Origin: Carideicomes alvinocaridis
GTDB lineage: Bacteria > Pseudomonadota > Alphaproteobacteria > Rhodobacterales > Rhodobacteraceae
Direction: 5' to 3'
Length of the DNA stretch: 46,598 nt
Assembly (NCBI GenBank): GCA_005473895.2
Contig: SRJI02000038.1
Span: 1 to 46,598 of the forward strand
The stretch's first letter is position 1. Each line of letters starts with the position of its first letter. Below the pieces are notes generated by a model, which was not told where the DNA came from, searched no databases, and worked only from the letters and a program-made list of their open reading frames with translations. Below, in pieces: positions 32,790 to 40,834 of the stretch. The position numbers and the translations under genes were made by a program.

Positions 32790-33575
32790 TCAGAACGCCA
32801 GCGTCGGGACGTCCACGATGGACGCGCCCCCGTCGACGGTGAGGATGCTGCCGGTGATCATCCGCGCCTCCTCCGAACACAGGAAGGCTGCGGCCAGCGC
32901 CACGTCCTTCGGGTCGGCCGGCCGGCGCAGCGGGACGTCGCGGGTGACCAGCGCATAGGCATCCTCCACCGACGACAGGCCCTTGCGCTCCATCAGCTCG
33001 CCCATCTCCATGTCCGCCATCTCGGTCCGCACCCAGCCGGGGCAGATGGCGTTGCAGCGCAGGCCCTGCGGGCCGTAATCGCGCGCGATGGACTTGGTCA
33101 GCCCCAGCAGCCCGTGCTTCATCGTGACGTAGCCGCAGGCCTCCGGCCCCGAGGCCAGCCCCGCGATGGAGGCCATCATCAGCACGTTGCCCTGTCGGCG
33201 CAGCAGCGCGGGAATGGCCGCCCGCGCCGCCGCGTAGGCGGTCGTGAGGTTGGCCTGCACGGCGTTGTCCCAATCCTCCTCCCCGGTCTCGGTCAGCGTC
33301 CCGAAGCCGAAGCCGCCCGCATTGCAGACCATGACGTCCAGCCCGCCGAACCTGTCTTCCGCCAGGGCCACGAGCCGGTCCATGTGGTCGGAGGAGGAGG
33401 CGTCGCCGGCCACGGCCACGCCACCGCAGCGGGCCGCCACCGCCTCGATCGGCGCCGCGCGGCGCCCGGTGAGGATGACATTGCCGCCCTCGGCCGAGAT
33501 CTGCTCGGCGATCGCCGCGCCGATCCCCGTGCCGGCCCCGGTGACGATGGCGGTCTTGCCGGTGTAACGTGTCAT
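32790..33575 (-). CDS. Short-chain dehydrogenase/reductase (FabG-like)
   Basis: A 261-residue classical SDR. The cofactor motif is TGAGTGIGAA at residue 13, then CNAGG, the catalytic Ser in MASIAG, and YVTMK (Tyr/Lys). The C-terminal GSILTVDGGASI is typical. It overlaps the kinase gene upstream by four bases, so it is the last gene of the leftward kinase-phospholyase operon. It may oxidise or reduce a hydroxyl on the substrate or the aldehyde product (inference). Confidence 0.9.
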   Translation of the reverse strand: MTRYTGKTAIVTGAGTGIGAAIAEQISAEGGNVILTGRRAAPIEAVAARCGGVAVAGDASSSDHMDRLVALAEDRFGGLDVMVCNAGGFGFGTLTETGEEDWDNAVQANLTTAYAAARAAIPALLRRQGNVLMMASIAGLASGPEACGYVTMKHGLLGLTKSIARDYGPQGLRCNAICPGWVRTEMADMEMGELMERKGLSSVEDAYALVTRDVPLRRPADPKDVALAAAFLCSEEARMITGSILTVDGGASIVDVPTLAF

Positions 33576-34522
33576 TCCAGTCCTCCCTTTCCGTCGAGAT
33601 AGGCGCGCGCCAGCCGCCGGGTCGTTTCCGTGAACCGGGCATTGCGCGCGGCCGAGCCGGGTTCGTCCAGCCGCGGCACGATCCAGCCCAGGTAGGTGGC
33701 CGAGCGCAGCACCAGGAACAGGTCCAGCGCCCCGGTATCGAGCGGGCGCTCGGCGAGGTAGCCCGCGATCAGCGCCGCCTTCAGCGCCTCGTAATCCGGC
33801 TCGCCCATGTTCTTGAGGAGCGTCGTCGCAAGCTCGAACAGCCGGAAGCCGTGGCCCGCATCGTCGAAGTCGATCAGCTTGACGCGGCCCTCGTCGATCA
33901 TGAGGTTCTCGCGCACGAGGTCCGCATGGATCAGGCCGTAATCCAGATCCGCGGCACGGCCGGCAAGATCCGCCCCCGCCACATCGCGCAGCCGGCGGAA
34001 CAGGGCGCGATCGGCCTCGTCCAGCGTGGGATTGTCCCAGAACCGGCCCCAGAGCGGGCTATCCCCCACCAGCCCGGCATGGTCCCAGTGGCAGCGCGTG
34101 AACCAACCCGGCGGCTGCCAGGCGTCCCAGGCGGTGTGCAGCCGCGCCATCTCGGTCCCGATGGAGCGAAACAGGGCCGGCCCGCGCCCGGGCCCCAGCG
34201 GCTCGGCGCTCCGGCCCATGGGCGCGCCGCGCAGCCAGTCGAGCATGTCGACCTGCACGCCATCCACCACCTGCAGAAGCGCGCCGTCCGCCGCGGGACG
34301 GGGCACCGGGACATGCAGCCCCGCCTGCCCCGCCGCCATCATCATCGCCAGTTCCGAGCGCAGTTCGGCATCCGTCCGGTAGCCCCGCCGGTGCAGGCGC
34401 AGCGCATAGGCGCGCCCGGCGTGCTGCACCCGGTAGACGGCGTTTTCCCGCGCCGCGAACAGCCGGTGCTCCGCCCACTCCATCCCCCACAGGCCGAGGG
34501 CCGTCTCGACCGTGGCCGTCAT
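33572..34522 (-). CDS. APH-family small-molecule kinase (hydroxylysine/amino-alcohol kinase-like)
   Basis: A 316-residue aminoglycoside-phosphotransferase-fold kinase. The catalytic loop is IHADLVRENLMI (HxDxxxxN) and the metal motif is LIDFDDAGHG. N-terminal lobe ENAVYRVQHAGRAYALRLHR binds ATP. It overlaps the class III PLP-enzyme gene by four bases. In animals and other bacteria an APH kinase (AGPHD1, hydroxylysine kinase) works with an AGXT2L-type phospholyase, or the two are fused. The same pairing here suggests phosphorylation of a beta-hydroxy amine. Alternative: homoserine-kinase-like activity on another alcohol. Confidence 0.85.
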   Translation of the reverse strand: MTATVETALGLWGMEWAEHRLFAARENAVYRVQHAGRAYALRLHRRGYRTDAELRSELAMMMAAGQAGLHVPVPRPAADGALLQVVDGVQVDMLDWLRGAPMGRSAEPLGPGRGPALFRSIGTEMARLHTAWDAWQPPGWFTRCHWDHAGLVGDSPLWGRFWDNPTLDEADRALFRRLRDVAGADLAGRAADLDYGLIHADLVRENLMIDEGRVKLIDFDDAGHGFRLFELATTLLKNMGEPDYEALKAALIAGYLAERPLDTGALDLFLVLRSATYLGWIVPRLDEPGSAARNARFTETTRRLARAYLDGKGGLE

Positions 34523-35805
34523 GCCGGCCGCGTGTCCCGCAGCACCGCGTCCAGCGCGTCGAACAGCATGTCGGCATGGTCCGTCGAGAAGACCAGCGGC
34601 GGGCGTATCTTGAGCGCGTTCTTGTGGCGGCCCAGCTTGGACAGGATGAAGCCCCGCTGCCGCATCTCGTTGATCAGGCGATCGGTATAGGCGCTGGCGG
34701 GCTCTTTCGTGGCCCGGTCGGTCACCATCTCGGCGCCGAAGATCAGGCCCGAGCCGCGCACGTCGCCGATCACCTCGTAGCGGTCCATCAGGTCCTGCAG
34801 GCGCGACCGGGCGTGCAGCCCCACGACGCGGGCATTCTCCACCAGGTCGCGGTCCCGGATCTCGTTGAGCACGGCCAGCGCGGCGGCGGAACTCACGGGG
34901 TTGCCGCCGAAGGTGTTGAAGTAGCGATAGCCCGAGCGGAACGCGGCCATGGTCGCGGCCCCGGTCACCACGCCGCCCACCGGGTGCCCGTTGGCCATCG
35001 GCTTGCCCAGCGTCATCACGTCGGGCACCACGCCCATCTTCTCGTGCGCCCAGAGATGCGTGCCGGTCCGGCCGAAGCCCGATTGCACCTCGTCGCAGAT
35101 GAGGAAGCCACCGGCCCGGCGCACCACCTCGGCCGCGGGTTTCAGCCAGCCGTCGGGATGATCCGGGAAGCCCTCGTTCAGGAAATAGGGGCAGACCACC
35201 AGCGCGGCAAAGCCGGTGCCGGATGCCTCGTGCGCCTCGATCTCGCGGGCCACGGCGGCGGCGAATTTGGTGCCGTCCGGATCCGGGTTGCGGTAGCTGT
35301 CGGGGGCCTCCACGAAACGGAAATACTGCTCCAGCCCGAAGCCGACGCGGGGCCGGTTCGACCGGCTCAGCTGGCTCACCAGCGCGGTGTTCCCGTGATA
35401 GGTGGCGTCGGTCGCGATGATCCCGCGCTTGCCGGTCACCGCTTCGGCCATGCGCAGCGCGACATCGTTGGCCTCCGACCCGGTGCAGGTGAGGATGGCG
35501 GTGTCGAGGCTGTCATGCAGCGTGTCGGTCAGCGCCTCCACGTAGTCGAGGATGCCGTCATGCAGATAGCGGGTATGGGTGTTCAGCGTCGCGGCCTGGG
35601 TGCAGATCGCCTCCACCACGCGCGGGTTGCAATGCCCCACGACCGGCACGTTGTTGTAGCAGTCGAGGTAGCGCCGGCCCTCCGCGTCCCAGAGCCAGAC
35701 GCCCTCGCCCCGCACGACATGGACCGGATCGTCGTAGAAGGTCGAGACGTTGGGCCCCAACAGCCGTTTCCGGTCGGTCAGCAGGTCTTCGGTGCTGCGC
35801 GTCAT
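34519..35805 (-). CDS. Class III PLP enzyme, AGXT2L-type O-phospho-amine phospholyase candidate
   Basis: A 428-residue fold-type I PLP enzyme. The PLP lysine is in MTLGKPMANGHPVGG, with CDEVQSGFGRTG before it and CTGSEANDVALRMA in the phosphate-binding region. Several blocks resemble human AGXT2L1/2 phospholyases: TRYLHDGILDYVEAL, GKPMANGHP, YFNTFGGNPVSSAAALAVL and ALKIRPPLVFS. Those enzymes eliminate phosphate and ammonia from O-phosphoethanolamine or 5-phosphohydroxylysine. It overlaps both the APH kinase and the IclR gene by four bases. The coupled kinase strongly supports a lyase over a simple transaminase, though transaminase activity cannot be excluded from sequence alone. Confidence 0.85.
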   Translation of the reverse strand: MTRSTEDLLTDRKRLLGPNVSTFYDDPVHVVRGEGVWLWDAEGRRYLDCYNNVPVVGHCNPRVVEAICTQAATLNTHTRYLHDGILDYVEALTDTLHDSLDTAILTCTGSEANDVALRMAEAVTGKRGIIATDATYHGNTALVSQLSRSNRPRVGFGLEQYFRFVEAPDSYRNPDPDGTKFAAAVAREIEAHEASGTGFAALVVCPYFLNEGFPDHPDGWLKPAAEVVRRAGGFLICDEVQSGFGRTGTHLWAHEKMGVVPDVMTLGKPMANGHPVGGVVTGAATMAAFRSGYRYFNTFGGNPVSSAAALAVLNEIRDRDLVENARVVGLHARSRLQDLMDRYEVIGDVRGSGLIFGAEMVTDRATKEPASAYTDRLINEMRQRGFILSKLGRHKNALKIRPPLVFSTDHADMLFDALDAVLRDTRPA

Positions 35806-36617
35806 GTGGTCGGTCCTTCTGTCAACGGTGCGGCGCCCTTCGCCTTGTCTCCTCCATCGGCCGGCCGCCCGTCCCGTCCGCCCAGCGATCCGGTGACGGC
35901 GGCGCAGGCCCGTTCCAGCCGCTCGATGATCCGGTCGCGCAGCGCATCGGTCAGCCGCGCCTTGGGCACCGGCACGGCGATGGTGCCGATCGCCACCCCG
36001 TCGAGGCCGAAGAACGGCATGCCGTAGGACTGGATCTCGTTGGTGAAATACTGGTCGGAAAAGCTGTAACCCCGCTCGCGCGTGGCGCGGACGAGATCGC
36101 GCAGGTCGGAGGTGGCGATCACGGTGTTCGCGGCAAAGGATTCCCGGTTGCGCGCGATGGCGTAATCCATCGTCTCCTCCGGGCCGAAGGCCAGCATGGC
36201 GAGGCCCGAGGCGGTGGCGTGGAGCGGCAGCATCTCGGCCTCGTCAAAGATGACCCGCGTGCCGTGCACCTGGGGATCGGCGTAATAGACCGTCGACATC
36301 ATGTCGCCCTGCAGCAGCGAGGCATGGACCAGTTCGCCCAGCGCCTCGGCCATCTCGTCCACGATGGGCGCGACGAGGCTGCGCATCGGGAAGCTGCGTT
36401 CGCGCACCGCGGCCAGGCGCAGCACCGCCGGGCCCAGGCGGTATTTCCGGCTTTCAGGGTGCTGTTCGAGAAAGCCGTTCTGCTCCAGCTCCAGCAGGTG
36501 GCGGCGCACCGTGGCCTTGTCCCCTCCGCTCAGCCGCACGAAGCTCGCCAGCCCGATCTCCGCCCGGTCGGAGGAGAAATGATTCAAGAGAGTCAGGGCC
36601 TTGGTGATGGTCCCCAT
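35802..36617 (-). CDS. IclR family transcriptional regulator
   Basis: A 271-residue regulator. The N-terminal winged helix (MGTITKALTLLNHFSSDRAE, then DKATVRRHLLELEQNGFLEQ) is followed by an IclR effector domain (LGELVHASLLQGDMMSTVYY, LPLHATASGLAMLAFGP). It is the first gene of the leftward phospholyase-kinase-SDR operon and overlaps it by four bases. It is divergent from the TctC-like gene with a GTGTCA-N5-TGACAC inverted repeat between them. It is a close paralogue of the IclR gene at 39228-40004. The last 30 residues are a low-complexity tail. Confidence 0.92.
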   Translation of the reverse strand: MGTITKALTLLNHFSSDRAEIGLASFVRLSGGDKATVRRHLLELEQNGFLEQHPESRKYRLGPAVLRLAAVRERSFPMRSLVAPIVDEMAEALGELVHASLLQGDMMSTVYYADPQVHGTRVIFDEAEMLPLHATASGLAMLAFGPEETMDYAIARNRESFAANTVIATSDLRDLVRATRERGYSFSDQYFTNEIQSYGMPFFGLDGVAIGTIAVPVPKARLTDALRDRIIERLERACAAVTGSLGGRDGRPADGGDKAKGAAPLTEGPTT

Positions 36618-36668
36618 GGGGCGCGCTCCGTTTCGGTCCGTCGGCGGGAAAGCCGGGATGCAGTCAAG

Positions 36669-36677
36669 TGTTGACAG
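36669..36677. promoter_or_regulatory. TGTTGACAG motif upstream of iclR (copy 1)
   Basis: This 9-base motif lies 51 bases upstream of the IclR ATG. The same motif lies 49 bases upstream of the paralogous IclR gene at 40054-40062. Read rightward it contains a perfect TTGACA (-35) that could serve the tct genes. Confidence 0.4.
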
Positions 36678-36714
36678 CTTCCCCCAAGGGGTTCAATGTT
36701 TTTTTGCACATAGT

Positions 36715-36731
36715 GTGTCACATAATGACAC
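36715..36731. promoter_or_regulatory. Inverted repeat GTGTCA-N5-TGACAC, candidate IclR operator
   Basis: A perfect 6-base inverted repeat with spacer CATAA, 28 bases upstream of the TctC-like gene and about 97 bases from the IclR start. Its place in the divergent promoter suits control by the adjacent IclR protein. Confidence 0.5.
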
Positions 36732-36759
36732 CCCCAGCGAGACCAACAAGGAGACCTGC

Positions 36760-37704
36760 ATGACCTCGACCCTAGTCAAAGCCGGCGCGCTTGCGCTGAC
36801 CGCCGCGGCGGTGCCCTTCGCCGCCCTTGCCGAATATCCCGAGAAGCCCGTCGAATTCGTCGTGCCCTTCCCGCCGGGCGACCTCGAGGACGTCTATACC
36901 CGCCTGATCGCCGACGCATTCCAGGAAGCCTATGGCGTCCCCGCGGCGGTGGTGAACAAGCCCGGCGGGGGTGGCGGCCCCTTCCCCGGCGCGGCCGAGG
37001 TGGCGAATGCGCCGGCCGATGGCTACACGGTGGGCTCCTTCGTGATCGACATTCCCGTGGTCGGCCCGCAGATCGGCATCCCGTCGCTCGACCCCAACCC
37101 GTTCGAGCCGGTGGGCTCGTTCCTGACCTACCCGTTCATCATCGCCTCCTCGGCGGATCAGCCCTATGACGACATGGAGGGGCTTGCCGATTACGCGCGG
37201 GAGAACCCTGTCGCGCTTGGGCATTTCGGGTCCTTCCTGATCCCGACCCAGGTGACGCTGGCGCTGGCCAAGACGATGGACTTCTCCTTCGACAGCGACA
37301 CGCCCTTCGACGCGCTCGACTGCAACACGCTGGCCTCGGGGGACGCGGACGTGATCAACACGAACCTGCAATCGGTCCTGCCCTGCATCGACGACGTCAA
37401 CATCCTCGCCACCATCGGGGACAGCCGCATCCCGCTGACCCCCGACGTGCCCACGGTGAAGGAGCTGGAGCCGGAGCTTTCGGCCAGCCTGTGGAACGGG
37501 CTCTTCGTTCACAAGGACACGCCGGACGACGTGCGCGAGAAGATCGCCGAGGTCGCCCGCAGCGTGATGGAGTCCGACAAGGCGCAGGAGATCGCGGCCG
37601 AGACCGGCGCGGTGATCTACTGGCGCGACGCGGAAGAGACCACGGCCCAGATCGAGGCGGATACCGAGACCCTCGGCAAGATCGAGGGGCTGCTGGCCGA
37701 GTAG
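36760..37704 (+). CDS. Tripartite tricarboxylate transporter (TTT) substrate-binding protein, TctC-like
   Basis: A 314-residue periplasmic binding protein with a Sec signal (MTSTLVKAGALALTAAAVPF, cleavage after ALA). The mature part begins EYPEKPVEFVVPFPPGDLED and includes VVNKPGGGGGPFPGAAEVAN, the Bug/TctC fold signature. Ribosome site AAGGAGACCTGC. The TctB and TctA partners are not next to it but 2.6 kb away (40301-42357), beyond the convergent aminotransferase and IclR genes. Family ligands are small di- and tricarboxylates and also other organic acids. It ends in a strong bidirectional terminator. Confidence 0.9.
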   Translation: MTSTLVKAGALALTAAAVPFAALAEYPEKPVEFVVPFPPGDLEDVYTRLIADAFQEAYGVPAAVVNKPGGGGGPFPGAAEVANAPADGYTVGSFVIDIPVVGPQIGIPSLDPNPFEPVGSFLTYPFIIASSADQPYDDMEGLADYARENPVALGHFGSFLIPTQVTLALAKTMDFSFDSDTPFDALDCNTLASGDADVINTNLQSVLPCIDDVNILATIGDSRIPLTPDVPTVKELEPELSASLWNGLFVHKDTPDDVREKIAEVARSVMESDKAQEIAAETGAVIYWRDAEETTAQIEADTETLGKIEGLLAE

Positions 37705-37740
37705 GCCCTGCGCACATGGCCGCCGGTTCAGGCCGGCCCC

Positions 37741-37784
37741 AAAAAACAAGCCCCGCGCCGGTCCGGTGCGGGGCTTCCTTTTTT
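37741..37784. terminator. Bidirectional Rho-independent terminator
   Basis: A 9-base-pair stem AAGCCCCGC/GCGGGGCTT (37748-37756 with 37768-37776) with an A-run at 37741-37746 and a T-run at 37779-37784. It can stop the rightward TctC transcript and the leftward aminotransferase transcript. Confidence 0.9.
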
Positions 37785-37846
37785 GGTGCTTTGCGAGGGT
37801 CGCAGGCCCGGCCACGCCCGGCCCGCGCGCCACCCCCGCCTAGAAA

Positions 37847-39202
37847 TCAGGCGACGGAGCCGAGACCCGCATCGAGCGCATCGATGATCGCGTCGGCCTC
37901 CGCCTCCGACAGGATCAGCGGCGGCGACAGGATGATATTGGGCCCCGAGACCCGGACCATCACGCCCGCCTCGAAGGTGGCGCGATGCACGGCGCCGATC
38001 GTCTTCTTGTCGATGGGCGTCTTGGCCCCGCGATCCGACACCAGCTCCAGCGCCGCCATCACGCCGTGCCCGCCGCGGATGTCGCCGACGATCTCGTGCT
38101 TGTCCATCAGCCGGGAGAGGCCGTCGAACAGCTGCGTCCCGCGCGCCGCGGCGTTGTCCTTCACGTTCAGCCGCTCGGTCTCCCGCAGGCAGGCGATTGC
38201 GGCCGCCGCCCCCACCGGGTGGCCGGAATAGGTATAGCCGGACCCGATGCTGCCACGCCCGGACCTGTCCTGCTCGAAGACCTCCGCCACGGTGTCCGCG
38301 ATCATCACAGCGCCGAAGGGGAAGTAGCCGTTGGTGATCGCCTTGGCGGTGGTCATCAGGTCGGGCTTCACCCCCCAGTGACGGCTGCCGGTCCAGTCGC
38401 CGGAGCGTCCGAAGGCGGTGATCACCTCGTCCGCGATCAGCAGGATGCCGTGACGGTCGCAGATCTCGCGCACGCCGGGCATGAAGCTCTCATGCGGCGG
38501 GATCACCCCGCCCGCGCCCAGGATCGGCTCCATGATGAAGGCGGCGATGGTCTCGGCGCCCTGGAACGCGATCTCGTCCTCCAGCGCCGCAAGGCAGAGC
38601 TGGGCCAGCTTCGCCGGGTCGGTCTCGTTGAACGGGTTGCGATAGGTGTAGGGCGCGGGGATGTGGAAGCAGCCGGGCATCAGTGGCTCGTACTGGGTGC
38701 GGAAGTTCGCGTTGCCGTTCACGCTCGCCGCCAGGGTATGGGTGCCGTGATAGCCCTTCTTCAGCGACAGGTACTTCACCCGGCCGCCCTCGCCCCGGAC
38801 CTTGTGGTACTGCCGGGCCAGGCGCAGCGCCACCTCGACGCTGTCGGAGCCGCCGGAGGTGTAGAAGGCGCGCGTCAGCCCGTCCTCGGCGAAGAAGTCG
38901 CGCAGCATCTCGCCCAGCTCGATTACGTTGTCGTTGGTCGTGCCGCGGAAGATCGAGTAATAGGGCAGCCGGTCGAGCTGCGCGGTGATGGCGTCCTTCA
39001 CCGGCTGGCAGGAATAGCCGAGATTCACGTTCCACAGCCCGCCGACCGCGTCGATCAGCCGGTTGCCGTCCACGTCGGTGACATGCACGCCCTCGCCCTC
39101 GACGATGATGTCGGGCGGGTTGGCCTGGCTGTCGGCGGGATGCGCCATCGGATGCCAGATATGGCGGGCATTGTGCTCCTTGAGGAAGTTGCTGTCTTTC
39201 AT
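37847..39202 (-). CDS. Class III aminotransferase (omega-transaminase family)
   Basis: A 451-residue PLP aminotransferase. YTSGGSDSVEVALRLARQYH binds PLP phosphate, IADEVITAFGRSGDWTG holds the ring aspartate, and TTAKAITNGYFPFGAV carries the PLP lysine. N-terminus WHPMAHPADSQ is typical of beta-alanine:pyruvate and taurine/polyamine transaminases. The ATG at 39202 follows GAGGCACAC; the frame upstream is not protein-like. Downstream of the IclR gene at 39228 by 25 bases and in the same operon. The substrate is an amine linked to the neighbouring ALDH and TTT system (inference). It is not of the phospholyase type seen at 34519. Confidence 0.92.
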   Translation of the reverse strand: MKDSNFLKEHNARHIWHPMAHPADSQANPPDIIVEGEGVHVTDVDGNRLIDAVGGLWNVNLGYSCQPVKDAITAQLDRLPYYSIFRGTTNDNVIELGEMLRDFFAEDGLTRAFYTSGGSDSVEVALRLARQYHKVRGEGGRVKYLSLKKGYHGTHTLAASVNGNANFRTQYEPLMPGCFHIPAPYTYRNPFNETDPAKLAQLCLAALEDEIAFQGAETIAAFIMEPILGAGGVIPPHESFMPGVREICDRHGILLIADEVITAFGRSGDWTGSRHWGVKPDLMTTAKAITNGYFPFGAVMIADTVAEVFEQDRSGRGSIGSGYTYSGHPVGAAAAIACLRETERLNVKDNAAARGTQLFDGLSRLMDKHEIVGDIRGGHGVMAALELVSDRGAKTPIDKKTIGAVHRATFEAGVMVRVSGPNIILSPPLILSEAEADAIIDALDAGLGSVA

Positions 39203-39227
39203 GTGTGCCTCGTCGCTTGGCCCCGGC

Positions 39228-40004
39228 TCACGGTCGGGACAGGGGATGGTCGGGCGGGTAGACGCCGCCCAGGGATCGGGTGATGTCGCGGGCCGCCTCG
39301 ACCAGCGGGGCGCGGATCGCCCCGACCTTTTCCGGCGTGGCCCGGACCGACGGGACAGAGACGGACAGCGCGCCGACCGGGTGGTCCCCGCCGCCATAGA
39401 TCGCCACCGCCTGGGAGGAGACCTCGGGATCGAAGGTCTGCGCGCTGCCCGCGATCCCCGTCTCGCGCGTGCGGTCGACCAGGCGGCGCAGCTCTTCCGG
39501 GTCGGTCACCGTGGTCTCGGTGAAGGGCGTCAGCATGCCGTTCAGGATGCGCTCGCGCTGTTCGGGCGCGGCATAGGCCAGCACCGCCAGCCCCGAAGAG
39601 GTCGCGTGGAGCGGCAGCAGCTCGGCCAGGCTGAAATGCACCTGCACGCCATGGCGCCGCGGATCGGCGAAGAAGATCGGCGACAGCTGGTCGCCCTGCA
39701 GCAGAGAGGCATGTACCAGCTCGCCCACCTCTTCCGACAGCCGCCGCACCACGGGCCGGATCAGCGCGCGGGTCGGATAGGTCGTCTCGCGCACGGCGGA
39801 GAGCCGCAGAATCGCCGGGCCCAGCCGGTAGGCCCGGGTCGTGGGGTCCTGCTCCAGCCAGCCGTTTTCCATCAGTTCCACCAGGTGGCGATGCACCGTG
39901 GCCTTGTCGCGCCCCGCCAGCCGCACGAATTCCCCCAGCCCGATCTCGGCCCGGGATTTCGAGAAGAAATCCAGCAGTTCAAGTGCCTTGGTGATGGTTC
40001 CCAT
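39228..40004 (-). CDS. IclR family transcriptional regulator (paralogue)
   Basis: A 258-residue regulator. The winged helix is MGTITKALELLDFFSKSRAE with DKATVHRHLVELMENGWLEQ. The effector domain has VGELVHASLLQGDQLSPIFF and LLPLHATSSGLAVLAYA. It aligns closely with the IclR protein at 35802-36617, including the same first six residues, so the two arose by duplication. The ATG at 40004 matches that shared start; a start 66 bases further out is unlikely. Divergent from the tctB-tctA-ALDH operon. It and the aminotransferase form one leftward unit. Confidence 0.92.
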   Translation of the reverse strand: MGTITKALELLDFFSKSRAEIGLGEFVRLAGRDKATVHRHLVELMENGWLEQDPTTRAYRLGPAILRLSAVRETTYPTRALIRPVVRRLSEEVGELVHASLLQGDQLSPIFFADPRRHGVQVHFSLAELLPLHATSSGLAVLAYAAPEQRERILNGMLTPFTETTVTDPEELRRLVDRTRETGIAGSAQTFDPEVSSQAVAIYGGGDHPVGALSVSVPSVRATPEKVGAIRAPLVEAARDITRSLGGVYPPDHPLSRP

Positions 40005-40053
40005 CGGTGACTCCGCCTTCCGGACGCTCCTGATGCGAAGGCCCGTGGACAGT

Positions 40054-40062
40054 TGTTGACAG
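40054..40062. promoter_or_regulatory. TGTTGACAG motif upstream of second iclR (copy 2)
   Basis: Identical to the motif at 36669-36677 and at nearly the same distance from its iclR start (49 versus 51 bases). It could be a -35 for the rightward tctB operon or part of a shared operator. Confidence 0.4.
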
Positions 40063-40098
40063 AAGGGCACGATCTAGGCAAGTTATTTTGGATACCGC

Positions 40099-40117
40099 CG
40101 GTTCAAATAATAAACCG
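40099..40117. promoter_or_regulatory. Inverted repeat CGGTT-N9-AACCG, candidate IclR operator
   Basis: A 5-base inverted repeat with an AT-rich 9-base spacer in the divergent region between iclR and tctB. It is the AT-rich centre of that region and is a weaker candidate than the repeat at 36715. Confidence 0.35.
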
Positions 40118-40300
40118 ACCACGCGGCGGGGTCGCGCAGGAGAGGATCGCAGATGATTTGGTCACTGACGGGTGCCGTCCAGGGTGCCGCTCCGCCATCG
40201 CCCGGCGCCGGAACACAGCCACCGAGATGTCGGGCCTGACAGGCCGCCGAGCGCTCGGGCCGCCCCCTCCCCGGCCCTCCTTTCGATCCGGAGACCTCTC

Positions 40301-40834
40301 ATGAAGACCTTCCAGGACCTGTTCAGGCGCTACCGGCGCCCCGGCGACTTCTTCATCGCCCTGCTGTCCTTCCTCTTCGCGATCTTCCTGCTGCTCAACC
40401 TGCCGACCCAGGCGCCCTGGCTGCCGAGGGTGCAGACCTTTGCGCAGCCCGCCTTCTGGCCCGGCGTGGCGGTCATCGCGATGGTGATCTTCAGCTTTCT
40501 CCACCTGCTGGGCGCGATCGTGTCCGAGCGCATCCCCGGCCGCCTGGCCGAGGTGCTGGAGTGGTTCAGGGCTCTGGAATTCGCGCTCTGGTTCATGGCC
40601 TATGTATGGATCGTGCCGGTCCTGGGATACCTGCCCGCGACCATCGCCTTCACCACGCTGCTGAGCCTGCGGCTGGGCTATCGCGGCTGGCGCTGGATGC
40701 TGGCCGCGGCCCTTTTCGGCACCGTCGTCGTCCTTGTGTTCAAGGGCTTCCTCCACGTGCGCATCCCGGCTGGCGACATCTACCAGTACCTGCCCGCGGG
40801 GCCGGCGCGCACCTTCATCATGACGTATCTCTGA
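40301..40834 (+). CDS. tctB: TTT transporter small membrane subunit, TctB-like
   Basis: A 177-residue protein with four hydrophobic helices (DFFIALLSFLFAIFLLL, FWPGVAVIAMVIFSFL, LWFMAYVWIVPVLGYLPA and WMLAAALFGTVVVLVFKG), the usual layout of TctB. Ribosome site CCGGAGACCTCTC before the ATG. Its stop overlaps the TctA start by one base (TGATG). Works with TctA and the TctC-like binding protein at 36760 to import an organic acid. Confidence 0.88.
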   Translation: MKTFQDLFRRYRRPGDFFIALLSFLFAIFLLLNLPTQAPWLPRVQTFAQPAFWPGVAVIAMVIFSFLHLLGAIVSERIPGRLAEVLEWFRALEFALWFMAYVWIVPVLGYLPATIAFTTLLSLRLGYRGWRWMLAAALFGTVVVLVFKGFLHVRIPAGDIYQYLPAGPARTFIMTYL

